Below, piece after piece: positions 36,501 through 49,350 of a DNA stretch of 64,000 bases. Made by a program: the position numbers and the translations under genes. The DNA comes from Acanthosoma haemorrhoidale. Taxonomy: Eukaryota; Arthropoda; Insecta; Hemiptera; Acanthosomatidae. Every line of letters starts with the position of its first letter. The first letter of the stretch is position 1. The stretch is taken from NCBI GenBank assembly GCA_930367205.1, contig OV884011.1, positions 144,271,937 through 144,335,936 of the forward strand, given 5' to 3'. A model generated the notes under the pieces. The model was given only the letters and a program-made list of their open reading frames with translations, had not been told where the DNA came from and did not search any database.

Positions 36501-36814
36501 AATTACAGCTTCTTTTTACTGCAAAATACTGCTGAAACAACTGTGCTTGTTCTAGCTAATTTCTGAAATATTAATCCACTGTAGAACATTTCTTAAATCT
36601 ATGAAAACTTTATTCTTTATTATTCATTTATTCTTGAGCGATCTTACTAAATAATAACATCCAGAAAGCGGATATGACCTTGGCTGTTGAGTGCTTATTA
36701 AAAAAAAAAAAAATTCTCACTGTAAAGTTGAAAAAAAAAAGGATCACCTTAACGAAAGACAGTGAAAGTGAAGCTATTCTTCAGGCTTGATATTTATTTT
36801 TTATTACGATTCAC
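33574..36814. other. Intergenic DNA with a possible further retroelement tail
   Basis: A (TTTA)n stretch at 33703-33722 borders a moderately GC-rich block to about 34020; read on the minus strand this looks like a 3' UTR with an (AAAT)n tail, but no coding motif identifies it. A 75-codon minus-strand frame at 35520-35744 (TTG start) overlaps a plus-strand frame that ends in a GTAAGT donor-like site at 35692. Neither is supported by homology. Confidence 0.4.
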
Positions 36815-37124
36815 GCAAAAAAATATCTTAGTGAAGGCCCTAGGACTACGGAATAGAGCTATGGGGGACATCAAAAAAGTATACATCAAGCGTATCCAAT
36901 CCTTTCAATCAAAAGTCCTGAGAACAATAGTAAATGCCCCTTATTACGTCAGCAACAAAACCCTTCATAATGATCTTAATATACCCTACATTCTTTAACT
37001 CTTCCCTTCCAAGTTTATGAAATTCCACAGACAGTAGCCTTTCCAACCATTTTAATCCTGTAGCACAGTCATTGCACTGCACCACTCATCCCTATAACGC
37101 TCCTCGGAGACTGAAACGGCAGTT
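36815..37124 (+). mobile_element. LINE family A, copy 4 (both ends truncated)
   Basis: The sequence from AATAGAGCTATGGGG through IKRIQSFQSKVLRTIVNAPY and NKTLHNDLNIPYIL matches the ORF2 C-terminus of the copy at 52112-52280, on the plus strand. Homology stops at 37124, inside GAAACGGCAG, exactly where the T-run of another LINE begins. The 3' region of family A is absent to the right of that element. Left boundary approximate. Confidence 0.75.
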
Positions 37125-37860
37125 TTTTTGTTTTTTTTTATTTCAAAACCTCAAAACAAAATAATAAAATGTACAAAAATAATAAAATAATTGGATTACA
37201 GATTTCTTTTCTTTCTGCATTTACATGCATTTGGAGGAGTGCATAAATATAATAAAATTTTTATTGTGGTTAAAAGTTCATCGTTCTCATACAACACTAG
37301 GTGATGAGGCTCACCTTCGCCTTGTCACCGACACCAAACACTAAACACTAAGACACTAAAACAAAACAAAACAAAATAAACAAAACAAAACAAACAAACA
37401 AAATCTGTACCTAGAACCTAGGACTACAGTGTTCCAGCCGCGACAGCGTCCTGCCATCGTTGGGGGAACGGAGCGGGGGTTATAGTGTTAAACACCGGGT
37501 TTGTTAAATATTGTAATGAGTCGAAAAATTTGATATGTCTACGCTGGATGAATTCATCCACCGTAGGCAGCTCAAATATCTCATGCAGCTCACTGTTTCT
37601 TCGCTGCTCGAATGTAGTGTGTCTGACCACTTTCATCAGTATACCGTTTTGGAATTGTTGGAGTTTCTTAGCTGTCGTATACGTCAGATAAAGAAATAGC
37701 GGTGCACCATACGGAAGAGTAGGCCTTAGTATGCTCTTGTATATCAATAGCTTGAGACGCAGTGATAAATTGGGGGAAGTTAGTCCGTGCGTGTTAGCTT
37801 CAACTTCTTAGCAAAATGGTTACTAAAATGGAGATGTCTGTCCAACTAGGACTTTGAAAT
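37125..37860 (-). mobile_element. 5'-truncated LINE (family B2) with poly(A) tail
   Basis: On the minus strand the frame at 37747-37424 reads KSILRPTLPYGAPLF, then KKLQQFQNGILMKV and FIQRRHIKFFDSL, ending PQRWQDAV and a stop. This is the C-terminal end of a Jockey-like ORF2 and is related to the B1 tail at 14014. Upstream, KLLIY and KKLKLTR continue in another frame to about 37855. The 3' UTR (37423-37144) includes an ACAAAACAAAAC-rich part and ends in a T-run on the plus strand. The element abuts and may have inserted into a LINE A fragment. Confidence 0.75.
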
Positions 37861-40800
37861 GCCATTACCTTCTTATACCTGGCGTAGGTCAAAAGAGAAT
37901 ACCCCTTCTAGACTATACCTTTATGCAACGGACAGTTTACACGCAGGTGACAGCCGTCGTACGGACCCATTGAGTCATCCATTGACGGACAGACATCCTT
38001 TATATGACGAATTTAAACCACTCTTGGTTCTTCCCCCTAAGGAATGATGGGGGAATATAAAATAAAAAAACAGTTATATCAACAGTAACTGAAGTTATCA
38101 TATCAGTGTGTAAGCATATCGTAAAATATTCATCTGTTGCATACACCGTATTTATAATCGTATTAAAGAGAGGTCTAAACTGTCCTACATCTCTTTAAGG
38201 TAAGTGACCATAGTTAATGAGACTATACTAATTTCCACATTTTATAGTAACAAGGGGATATGAAAGGCACCCCTTTAAAACATAATATTAAATATTAATA
38301 TTTATATTGATCATTTATTATTATTTTAAATTTATAAAGGTCGAATCGAAAGTAGATGGACAGTAGGTGGAAGAGGGTATGTCTTAGGTTTTACTATAAC
38401 AATGGGGTTTATATTGTATAACGCTTTTGGGTATACTTGAGTACAATGTTTATAGCATAATATCAAGAAGTGTCGGGGATTTAAAAAGATGCATTACAAG
38501 AAATCAATACAGGTCTAAAAATATTTTTCCAAGGATGAAAAGTAGACTTTAAATCAAAGATGAGTAAATTGTGTTTGTGTGACCGGAGTTTGAGCACCTG
38601 TTTTGATAATAATTTTAGTGTTTTTGTGCAGAATTTGTAAATATAATAATAGATACAATCTCAATATAAATGTTGCCATTTACAGTTCAACTTATTTTTT
38701 AGTTCACCCTGTCTGTATATAAACGAAATAAAGGACCTATAAAGACAAAAACACTATCTAGAGATGCTTAAATACATACTAAATGATGAAGGAATATATA
38801 ATCGATACTCGTGATCATAACTACTTCATTTAATTTGTTTAACCCTTTCGTTCACTGAGAATTGGCTTTTAAGTAAATAAAAACAAATAAACAGCTGAAA
38901 CATTAGCACAAAAACCTATTGTTTCATCCAAAAACGCCTTAAATTATTTTTCTGTACTTTTTTTTTTAATGTTACAATTATTTTTCGGGTTATTGGTGAA
39001 ATGTTTGTAAGTTGGTTTTTATAACTGATTTTATTAATCTGTAAAGATTTACAATAGCATTAGAATTATAAGCATCAAACGATTTAACAATATAAAATAA
39101 ACTAAATAAACATACCTGTAAAGATTGATTAAATTACACGTTATTTACCAGGTATTATAGTGGATAGTCACAACACAAACAATAAACATAAGTCTTATCT
39201 TAAAAGTAATCTTCACACACCAAACACAGCTAAGTAACCTTCTCACAACAAACACAGCTAGCAAGATCTCAGCTAGAGTTTAAGTGTTATTTAAGTAGAG
39301 CCAAACCGGGAATCCCGGTGAACGAATATTTGTTGTTGGCCAGCTGCTAACAAGTTAGCACACTAAGAATACAAAAATGACACAAAGCCCAGTGTTAGGT
39401 AACTTAGGATTTTTATTTAAAAATGTAATCTTTGTTATCCTGCCTGATATATTTGTTCGATTGAAAAAATAATGAGATTAAGTACCCAGTGGAAATTCGA
39501 TGGGGGACACTTAACTTAGTAGCTGCAACACATAGTAAATGGCACAACTTAAACTGAGAAAGTGATACGATTTGACAAGTTGAGCGTTCTCAACTAAATT
39601 AAATTAAAATACGCCTTAGTAAAAATCTAAGAATAAATCGATGGTCTCCTCCCGAGTGACAGTTTAAACAACCACTGCTGGAGGGGAATCTCAAAAAAAT
39701 GAATTGCCCTTCATAACCCTCTTTACAGCTCGTTTTGTTCAACTGTAAACAATCACTTTAAACATTTATGAATATTCATCACATCATATTTTTTCTCATT
39801 TTTTTTTGGTAGTTTGTTTCAGCTGTTAGTCATCTCAATTTTTCAATCCCAAAAAATCCTTTTTAAGACGATCTCGAATGTTTGTTATTGTTCTATTTTG
39901 ATAATAAGGCCATTAGTAAATGACAGAGGTACTAGAGTAGAATATAAATTGAATTATTGAACGCATCCAACCCGGAGATTTCAATCTGAAAGAGCTGTGC
40001 GTGAGAAACACTTTTGAAAATCTTTTTAGAGATACAGATAACCAGCTTGTTTTTGCTTTTTTTTTTGGAATTAGCTAATACAGAATATATTTACATGTTC
40101 CACGCCTTAATGCCCTATCTGTATTTGGATCTTGTGTTGTCGCTGATTAAGCACTTCTGTCCGAGTATTCTGCCTATACAACAGTGGAGAACTAATGATC
40201 CATCTTAGCCACTGCTGATTTGAAACAGCAGGTCCAACGATGCAAATATTTTAAATTAATTAGGTATTAAATTATGGATGTATATAGCTGCTATTTAATT
40301 AATCTTCTACCTTAATAATAAGAAAAATTCAATTCATATTTCTGAAAACGTAATAATTGTGACATTGAAACTAAAATAATTCCATTACAGCTCATCAATA
40401 ATGTTTAAATTATGAATACAACGTAACCATTATGAGATGTATTTAATAAATAGGATATTATCCTTTACAGCCCAACATTATTTGTTCCTTTGCAGTGTTG
40501 CCATATGTTAATTGAGTAAGTGGTAGCCGTATACGAGAAATATGATGTGGAGTAAGTTAAGAAGTTTTGTCACGTAGGCATATAGTATTATTGATGAGCT
40601 TGATTTTGGGTAAGAATAAATTTAGTATTCCTTGATCTGATAGTTTTTGAGTCGTGCACTAGAGTTCTGGGGTTTAATTACTGAACCTAAATAAATAAAT
40701 GAATTTCTTTTGTTTAAACAGAAAAACAAAGTGCGTGTTATACATTTTCCTCGCTTGTTTATTAGTCTTGAATGACATTGTCAAAATTTCAAAAAACATC

Positions 40801-41905
40801 TGTTAGTTGTTTATCTACGAAAAGAACCACTAGACCTCGATTTTACTACCAGGTGGTGTTTCATTATGTGAACATCGCCAATTCCATATTTGCTGGGAAC
40901 GTGTTGTTTTTTTTCACTGCCTAAGCCTGAAAATACCGACGTCAAGTAGACGGACCGCCAGGGCCAGGACGCGTTTTTGTTACATTGCATTAAATTACAA
41001 TCATGGCTTCTGTTGGTTGGCCGTCCTTATTAACCCCCCCCCCCCTCATAGGTATACTACTGGATTTGACTAAGTGACGATGTAGTGAGTTAACAAGGTT
41101 TTTCATTGGAATCTAGAACATGCCAGATTAGGTGAAACCTTGGTGTTTTGTATGAAAATTTATTTTTATACAGTTAATAATGAAAAAATCAGTGTTTTCC
41201 CTCAGATCATCGTAAATCTTTAGGTTTTCGCCGTCGATCCATCCTCTATTCACCGAGTGCGTGGGGAAATGACGAATTAAAGCAGCAGGACACGTGGAGA
41301 CGAAACATCATAAATCAGACCAGGGTGAGGGGGCCTATTTCTTAATACACACTGGCCATATAGAAGCCTTATTTGAGGATGTATGGCTCGTTAGGTTGTA
41401 TAGAGTGCCACTGGCCCTCTCTTTATGGACCCATGTCCGTCGGAACCAGTGGTCAGCCCGGGGAGATGTGTCTTGGCGACCTAATGGAGGAGTCGGGGTC
41501 TATCAGGCCCTTTATATATGTCTCTATTCACCAAATAAATAAAGGCTCTGGTGTAGGAGTGATTTGGCGAAATATGTTATCAATGGAAGATAACAGCTTC
41601 CCCGACTATTCCTTTGGGAGAAGCGATGTAGATCTTTAGCCCAACGCTTAGATCAACAAAGTAAATAATATATCAAACAATACCAAAAATCAGTATTTTT
41701 GTTCTTTTTGGGGGAAACTTTACGTTGAATATGGTTCATCCCAAAGCTCAGGGGACCCAAAGAATTTAATAGCTTTAAATTCAAAACTGTTATGGTTTGG
41801 AATATTCTAACCACTATCCCATAAAAGCTCTACAATTGAAGATTCGTAAAAACGATACTAGTGTTTTATATGAGTTTAATAACCCACATAACTAATTGGA
41901 GATAA
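37861..41905. other. Intergenic AT-rich DNA
   Basis: A 62-codon frame at 37859-38047 continues GC-richer sequence next to LINE B2 but has no recognisable domain. A perfect palindrome ACCGGG-AAT-CCCGGT lies at 39306-39320, and a C12 run at 41034-41045. A GC-richer block at 41294-41639 carries two overlapping plus-strand frames (82 and 88 codons) that I cannot assign. Confidence 0.45.
41034..41045. repeat. C12 homopolymer
   Basis: Twelve consecutive C followed by TC, in AT-rich surroundings. Confidence 0.9.
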
Positions 41906-41934
41906 CTGAAGATGACAGCTTAGAGCTGTCGAAA
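41906..41934 (+). other. Hammerhead-like motif: CTGAAGA, 7-bp hairpin, GAAA
   Basis: CTGAAGA at 41906-41912 is followed by one T, then GACAGCT-TAG-AGCTGTC (a perfect 7-bp stem with a 3-base loop), then GAAA at 41931-41934. This is the arrangement of a hammerhead ribozyme core apart from the one extra base. It precedes an AAATAAAT tail and lies 31 bases before the solo LTR. It may be the 3' end of a Penelope-like or non-LTR element. Confidence 0.45.
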
Positions 41935-41960
41935 GCACTATTTAAATAAATCAGAAATTA

Positions 41961-42765
41961 CCGGCTGTCGGGTCGTCACGAAGGGGGTGCCAGGTTACCC
42001 TAGTCCTGGTGGCAAGTCAGGGTTGTTTGAGTTTATAACCTGGACAATCGTTTCATAACGGCGTTACTATCTGACTCCATTTTTTGATAGGTGTGTGCCC
42101 CGACAAAGCACAGTGTTCAGGAGAAGAGGTACAGGGTAGGTTTATAGGTAGTTTATGTGGTCTTGGAATGACCACGAATTCACACTCGGTATCTAAGGGT
42201 AGGCGAAAACCGTCCGGATCCCAAAGGCGAGTGTGAACCGGAGAGAGGCAGACTGGATTGCAATGGGAGACACTGCTGGTAAAATTTGCAGGGCCACGAC
42301 TACCGTCGTCCGCGAGGGAGAGGTCTCTCCCAATGAGGTGCTAGTTTTAGCGAGACGATGGCAGAGAATCTAACTAGGAAGGTGCGAGGTCTGACAAAGC
42401 CGGGTTAAAACATAGCGGGGTTAGGAGAGGAAGATGCAGAGGTAGTTGAATGAGAAGTCCATGGTTTTGAGTAGAGCCGCAGGTGCTAGTGCAGAGAGAG
42501 AGAAGTGTTCAAGGTCCCAGTTCTTTCTTGTCTGAGTTCTGACTCAGGGGCTCCGGCTTATATAGGAGGCCAGCCTATAATTAACTCCCGACCTACGACT
42601 GTATCCCCACTATTTATCTCCCCGCTATTTATCTCCCCACTCTCCGACTGGCGTCATAAGCTTAATTTATTAAACATATGAAAAAAATGATAGATATGAT
42701 ATGATCTGATCGATAAGAGATTGACTTGTAATTATTTATAATCAAGAGGTGGCCACAACACCGGC
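41961..42765 (-). mobile_element. Solo LTR with 5-bp target site duplication
   Basis: The LTR spans 41966-42760, 795 bases. On the minus strand it starts TGTTGTGG and ends CCCGACA. CCGGC occurs immediately on both sides (41961-41965 and 42761-42765), a perfect 5-bp duplication as made by Gypsy- or BEL-type integrases. On the minus strand CTATATAAG at 42557-42565 is a good TATA box. A hairpin of TTCACACTCG (42179) with CGAGTGTGAA (42228) lies downstream of it. No internal region or second LTR follows, so this is a product of LTR-LTR recombination. Confidence 0.85.
42557..42565 (-). promoter_or_regulatory. TATA box of the solo LTR
   Basis: The minus strand reads CTATATAAG, about 200 bases inside the 5' end of the LTR, where a U3 promoter is expected. 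Confidence 0.6.
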
Positions 42766-45700
42766 AATAAAGCTGTTTTATAATTATACCATTCCATAAT
42801 CCTGGTGGTCATATTAGGTGGCTCAAATGTTGTTAGAATATTTTCTCACAGTGTTTTATTCTCACATTTAACGAGTCAAGGTTTCGTTTGTATCACAGGG
42901 ACATATGGATATTGGTTATCAGCGTTCTACTCAGGATCAGTTGTACGGGGTAAACCAAAAGATGAGATCAGGTGGTAAGACGTAAATATCTCTTAATTTT
43001 CTATAAAGTGGGAAAATCAGAATAAGATAATAAAAAAGTACATTTTGTATTAAATGTATAAAATTATGTATTAAAATACCGATGTCATAAAAACGAATCG
43101 TATGAAATTAGGTGATGTAATTCTCAAATATCCTCCGGCATAGTAATTTCAGAAAGTAAAGTTATAAAGACGTATTGTTCCATATGTCTAGAAAGAAATT
43201 AATAGCGCCTTCGGCTAATCCTTGGTGGTTTGGTACACTAAGGAAAAAATTAATCGCTTGATTTTAAAGCATTTGCTTATAAAAATTTGATAACAGGGTG
43301 TTTACATAATCAAACCAAACATCAGATTCATATTGAGAAAAAAGAATTATTTGAAAACATCAGTATAAACAGAGGTTTTAAAACGTTTGTTAATCAATTA
43401 AAAATTGCATTTAAATAAAAGTCGCAGAACAATAGATACTACAGCAGCTTAGACGAGTGTCAACCTGATACCATCTATTTTTAGATTAAAAATCAATTTT
43501 GAAATTGATCCCATTCAGAAGAATCCTGGACAATCAGCAGACCGAATAAGGTATCCTTATCCCTGGCAAAATAAAGACATCAAATTTCCATAAAATATGT
43601 ATATCCTCTCCGTATTTCAAACTGATGCTGCACTGAAATCTCGACCGGTCTGGAGAACATTGTTAATAAATTCCAGGCCGTCGTAAATCCTTCAAGCGGC
43701 CGCTGGCACAGTTAGTTGTTCCTAGTAGGGCACTGTAGGAGTAGGCAGAGCTGGATGAAAAACTGAACAGCGCTCATTTAATGACAAGGTGGAACGGACA
43801 AGAACGTCTGTCTGTTCAAATAACTTAATATATTTTAAGAAAATGTATTCCACAAATATTTCATATTTATTCATTTTGAACATCACCATGCTCATTTTAC
43901 CCGTAGAGAACGCTCTTCATTGGTGTCATGACCCTTCTTCTTCATAAACAGTTATTTCCTACGAGATGATGCCTTTATTTATAATTTTTGTGACACCAAT
44001 GACTGAAGGGTCATTATATTATCTACATATTCATTATATAAGATACAGTTATTTTCACTATAGCGGCATTTAAGCAAAGGTTTCGGCAAGCAGAAGTGAC
44101 AATAAGGAATTCAAGATTGGCACTAGAGTTTTAAGGTTTGCATGCTGCAGTCTTTAAGTTAAGTGTGGGACAAATATTACATGATGGTTTTGGTAGTGAA
44201 TAATTTTTCAATGAGCTATATGAAAGAGAAATCACGGAATAACTTCAGTTCTAAGTTAATTATTGGGTTGTATGTAGCAGTACAACCACCCACCCATATT
44301 CAATACTATATTTTTCACTAAGATTGAGGCTTCAATCAAAGAAACTTATAGGTTGATACTGTTTCTGGACTCACTTGGCATAGTCCATTATTTCGAAGGA
44401 TTGCAATCGACTCCTATTTTTGAATGCTGTTTTAAACAGGTTTTCTGTTGTATCTTTATTTATTAATATTTTATTTTTATTAACTAAGACTGGAGATATT
44501 ATTTTATTGTAAATTTCATTTTTTATATGTCTTATTGTAGTTTACATAATAAATCTCTACATGAATAATTAAATTTATACGCCAGAAGTTGGTTGTGCAC
44601 TAATTATTTGATTAATTTGAGTTTGAGCCTCCTACAAAATCTAGTAACCTCCTCAATATTTCGTGGCGTTTTTGCACTCTATGAATTCATGTTTTATACT
44701 TTTTAGTAATTTTTTTCAATAATAAAAAACTGGAAAAGGTTATTCACACCATTTATTTTATTTGTGGGTGTCAATCGACGCACATATCGTATGACGCTTG
44801 TAATCTAATGAAAATAATAGTTTTAAATACGCCACATTTTAAATACGAAAGAATTACCCAAAAAATATAATACATTACATTTAAATGTATACCATACATA
44901 TTACTTTTTTTTTTATGAATATAATCTTTCAGTATTTATATAATTTCACAATTTTCCACATAAATTGAAATTAGTAGAATTTATTAAACGTTTCTAATGA
45001 TTTGGTCTTTTCAAAGGTGTAAAATCGACATACTGTAGCCTTACCCCTTCATTTTGTCATATAAAAGCTTTTTGCCACAAATAATATTTAAAGGTGGAAA
45101 TAAAAAATAGCGGAAATATTGTCATAACAAAAAGCGCACGGTACGAAAACTGCGAATAGAAATTTTAGGAAATTTCTGAAAAACTGTAACATAATTTTCA
45201 GACAAAGTCACCGCAGAATGTATTTGAAATTTGATGATTCAGTCGCAAACAAATGCATCATTAGTCGGCTGAGTTCTGTATATTTTAGGAAATCTTCCAT
45301 CGTTGACAGGCGAATGCTCTGGCAAGCGGCCCTGTAGGTCCTACAAATTTATGGGACAGCAAATGTACCCTTGTGATAAACTAACTGTTGATCTAGTCAA
45401 TCCTGCTGGATTAGTTGGAAATTTATAATTTTACCATTTTTTTGTTTATTTCTGACTCTCTCTTTCTTCTAGGACTGAGAAAATGACAACTTTAATGATT
45501 ACATTATAATCTGCCGATTTGTCTTCATAGCAACACTGTTTTTTAAAAAAAAATTTGTTTGATATTAACTGTTTTGCTTTTAGTTTGGATTTCTTGAGAA
45601 TAATTTAAGAGATTGAAATTCCTACAGCAAAAGTATGTTTCTTAATATTATTTTATAACTGTTATTACTGGCTGGTTGTTGTGATTGGATAAATTTCTAT

Positions 45701-46245
45701 TCCTAGAAATAAGTGCATTTATTAGCAAAAGTATTTTTGAAAGCTCACTCGGCCATAACGAATAGCTAAAATTACTTATACGTGAGGTGTCTTACTTATC
45801 ACTCAATTTAAAGTAAAAGAAAAAACCCATCTGGTGAGCTGCCGAAAGCGAATGTGATTTAATAATCCTCTTATATATTTATTTTAAGGCATTTATTCAA
45901 CCACTCAACAGAACCATGAGTGCTTCAAAGTCGTCATCTTCATCTACATCATAGAGCTAGTCTTTTTTTATTTTTCCTTTCTAGTCTTCTTTATTTTGTT
46001 TTCCATCTATTCTCTGACGTATTTTTTTTTCTTTGTCCATTTAGTAACATATTTTTGGGTTATTCATAAAGAAGGTATTAAACCTAGTAATGAATCCAAT
46101 TTAACTAATATTATTTAATGTACATAATGTATATTTAGATAATAACTTAGTTGAAATGTATCTATTTACGAATCATTCTCTTACCATATCTTCTATTTCT
46201 GGAAACTCTTATAGGATTACATAATGTAAATCAAGTAATGGTAAA
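42766..46245. other. AT-rich DNA, nothing recognised
   Basis: No ORF of useful length and no repeat copy found. A short GC-richer block at about 43620-43760 and another at 45300-45420 have no assignable frame. Confidence 0.5.
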
Positions 46246-46447
46246 TCAAGTGACTGTGATAACCTAGCTAGAAGGCGATACCTTCACTTTGGTAGTGATC
46301 GCATTGTAGACCCCAAACTATGTGAACTGATCGATCCACTCAGTATCCTCAGATTTGCAAAGGTCGTGGGCCTGTCACATATATAGGACAGGGATATGGA
46401 CGGCGCACAATAGGTCTCACTGAGGCCGCGGTGCACAAATGCCGGAA

Positions 46448-46504
<57 letters not shown>
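46246..46504 (+). mobile_element. Short retrotransposed sequence with A56 tail
   Basis: About 200 bases of GC-richer DNA end in GCCGGAAC followed by 56 uninterrupted A (46449-46504). AATGGT occurs just before (46237) and just after the tail, a possible target duplication. No pol III boxes and no protein are recognisable, so it may be a SINE, a LINE stub or a processed transcript. The unbroken tail suggests a young insertion. Confidence 0.55.
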
Positions 46505-46507
<3 letters not shown>

Positions 46508-49350
46508 TTTGTAAATTTACAACTTAGCAATCAGCTTTGAGACTTTTAGAAACTTCGTCATTTTCGTAATTTCTCCCTCATTGTCATTCCCTATTTGGGA
46601 AATTTATAATAATAATATACATCTGTCAATTTTCAAACTTTAAAAAAAATATGTTTGACTGCAACGATCTCATGACAGGCGTCACAAAGAGACGGTTTTC
46701 CTTTTTTAATCAAGAGTAGGACGGTGTCCGTGCTCAACCTCTTATCGATGGTTATCTCTCGAGGAGGGCAACAAATTGTACCTGTGAATTTGACAGTCCT
46801 TACCATAGACTTCCCTATAACTTATTCATCAAATGCTTAGTCACGCTGACCATTCAATAAGGAGCACAATAGACTCTTCTATCAAATATTTAAAATCAAT
46901 GTTTCTAGAATAATTAAAAATAATAAATGTTTCAAAAGATTATCTCTGCCTCAAGCAAAGTCACCAAACAAATGATCGAGTCAGACCCAAAGAAAATTGA
47001 AAAGACATCGATCACAGTTATGGAATCGACCCGACAACTGTGACCGTATCGATGATGAAGTTGTCACAATGCGTGACCATACACGGCTCTTCTGACCTAT
47101 GAAGCACTCATGAAGTGGTGCGACGTCGGTTTAGTTCGGCCTTACACTCTATCAGCTTCATTAGTGATTGAAGTTATCGTCATCTTTTTAATGCGTGATT
47201 TTACGTCTTAGTAAGGGCTGAGCCAGAGAGGTGAAACTGAAACCAAATATGAAATGTGGATGTCAATAGTCAATTCAATTTGCTGAGTGGCCTTGGGATT
47301 AGGTAGGAAATTGCGCTATTCAAGGTCAAATAGTTTAAGTGCATTACAAAAATGTATCAAGTGATTTTTTTGAATAATCTCTAGATACGTCAGTGACTCA
47401 GCAAGGTAGACGCATTCCTTGATATAAACAGAATGTGGTTCTTGTGATGCTCATCATTAAAAAATATCATTCATTTGATAAATAATCAAAGAATAACATT
47501 AGTTTATGATACATATCCTTTCCATCCATCTACATCTATAACCATTCTTATTAACGGAATAATAAAAAGTAATGAAATGAAAAACGGGGAGTTATTACGC
47601 AAAGTATTTTTTGTTTATAGCTCAAGTCAGAAAATTCAACCGGGTGTCATAATATATTCATAAGATTTTTTTTCGTGGTTTTATGTTTTATAGATTTCTT
47701 TTCCAGGACTAAATTATCATTCATTAATAAAATTAACATAAAGCTCCAATTTGTCAATGTTGTGCGTATCTGAGCAGGTTCGCTCATCGCCTGGAATTAA
47801 ATGAAAATGATTTAAAGGTATATATATATATATCTTCTTTTTTTTATTTCAATTAATTTGTTTTCATGAATCTGATTTTCTTCCTGACCAGAAGAGGGTT
47901 TATTGACTCAAGTATTCCCAAGAGAGTAGAAGCTATTCTGCTATTCATTGCCATCATCTGCTCAGTCCATTTCAAAAAAGAGGCAGAAAAAGGCTCGAAA
48001 TATTTCTCTGAATATTATGACATAACTAAAAACCTAACAATATAATTAGCGTAATGAAACATTTACAAAAAATTATAATAAGCGCATGAAGTTACAGTAT
48101 TATTAATATAAGTAATTTCATTAAATGTAAGTAATATACTACTTTTTTTCCAAAGAGCTAATATTTTCATATTAAATTTACTACACAGGAAGACTATTAA
48201 ATAACAAACATATTGGCATAAAAGGCTTCAACATTTCCTATTAAAAAATACTAAAAAAGATATAGGAAAAACACAGATAAACGAAAAAAAAAAAAAAAAG
48301 TATACCAGCATATTCAGAGATAATTTTTTACAAACTTAAAAAGTATTATTCTTGTTCAGAATTCTTGAGATCAATAGTTTTATGCAAAAACAAAAGTGTT
48401 AGCGTACTTTATGTTTTTATTACAAAACGGTGGTAGGTAACTTCCCTTAACAAGATGACTCAAACAAACAACTCATTGCAAGTAAGCAAGTATATTTAAT
48501 GTTAAGTTTATTTTTTGAGTTTTTTTTTCATACATTAACGTATTGGTGCTTTGAGAAAACAGTATGACTACTAAACAATTTAATTTCTCACAAGAATGGC
48601 AAGTCACGAAAAATTGACAAATTTACAATAAGAACATTAAATAACAGAATTACATAGATACTCTGTTTGCATCTACGTTAATGATCCGTATCACTATGAC
48701 TATTTGTTTCATTCAAATTTCACATTTTTAGTGTCATTTCAGACGAAATGGGATTAAGCAGAACCGAAATCAACCCATAGCTTTTACTAGATCACGAGCA
48801 GACTTCAACGATAATTCACTAGACAATGAGTTCGGCCTGTGGAAGTTCTCTCTTTAGCTCAGCCTTTGTCCAGATAGATTATATTTCAATGGCTCTTCTT
48901 TGTATATTTGTCTTGTGACTAACTTATACGCTTCCATTTTATAGGCTCTTCTAGTCTTTGAGAAAGGTCTTTTATCTCAAAGGCAATTACTTTATGCTCG
49001 GGAATTTTATGAGCTCCATAGCTCTCCGCACTGTATTGCAGTTTGAATAATTTCAGCATGAGCAAAGATATGCTCTTCAACTGTTGATATCTATTTTTTT
49101 TAAATAGTCACCTTTATATCAAATAATTTTGTTGAAGCAGATCAAAATTAAAACTGGTGGCAGCCTCACTCTGACCATTTTTTTTTGGGGGGGGGGGGTT
49201 AAATTAGTTACTTATTTCCCTTACCATATTAATTGAACTCTGTCCAATCAGACCAATCCTTTAGTCTAGAACTCTTTAGAACGATTTGTACTGCCGTCCT
49301 TGAACTGATTCTTTTTGTATTCACTAACGATTTCACTTACATAATCCAAC
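46505..49350. other. AT-rich DNA with G12 run
   Basis: No gene is supported. T9 and G12 runs are adjacent at 49178-49198. The 62-codon frame at 47475-47663 has no motifs. Confidence 0.5.
49187..49198. repeat. G12 homopolymer
   Basis: Twelve G immediately after nine T. Confidence 0.9.

Noticed and set aside
47030..47045. TGTCGGGTCG on the minus strand as another LTR copy
   Set aside because: Only about ten bases match the LTR start; the following sequence is unrelated.
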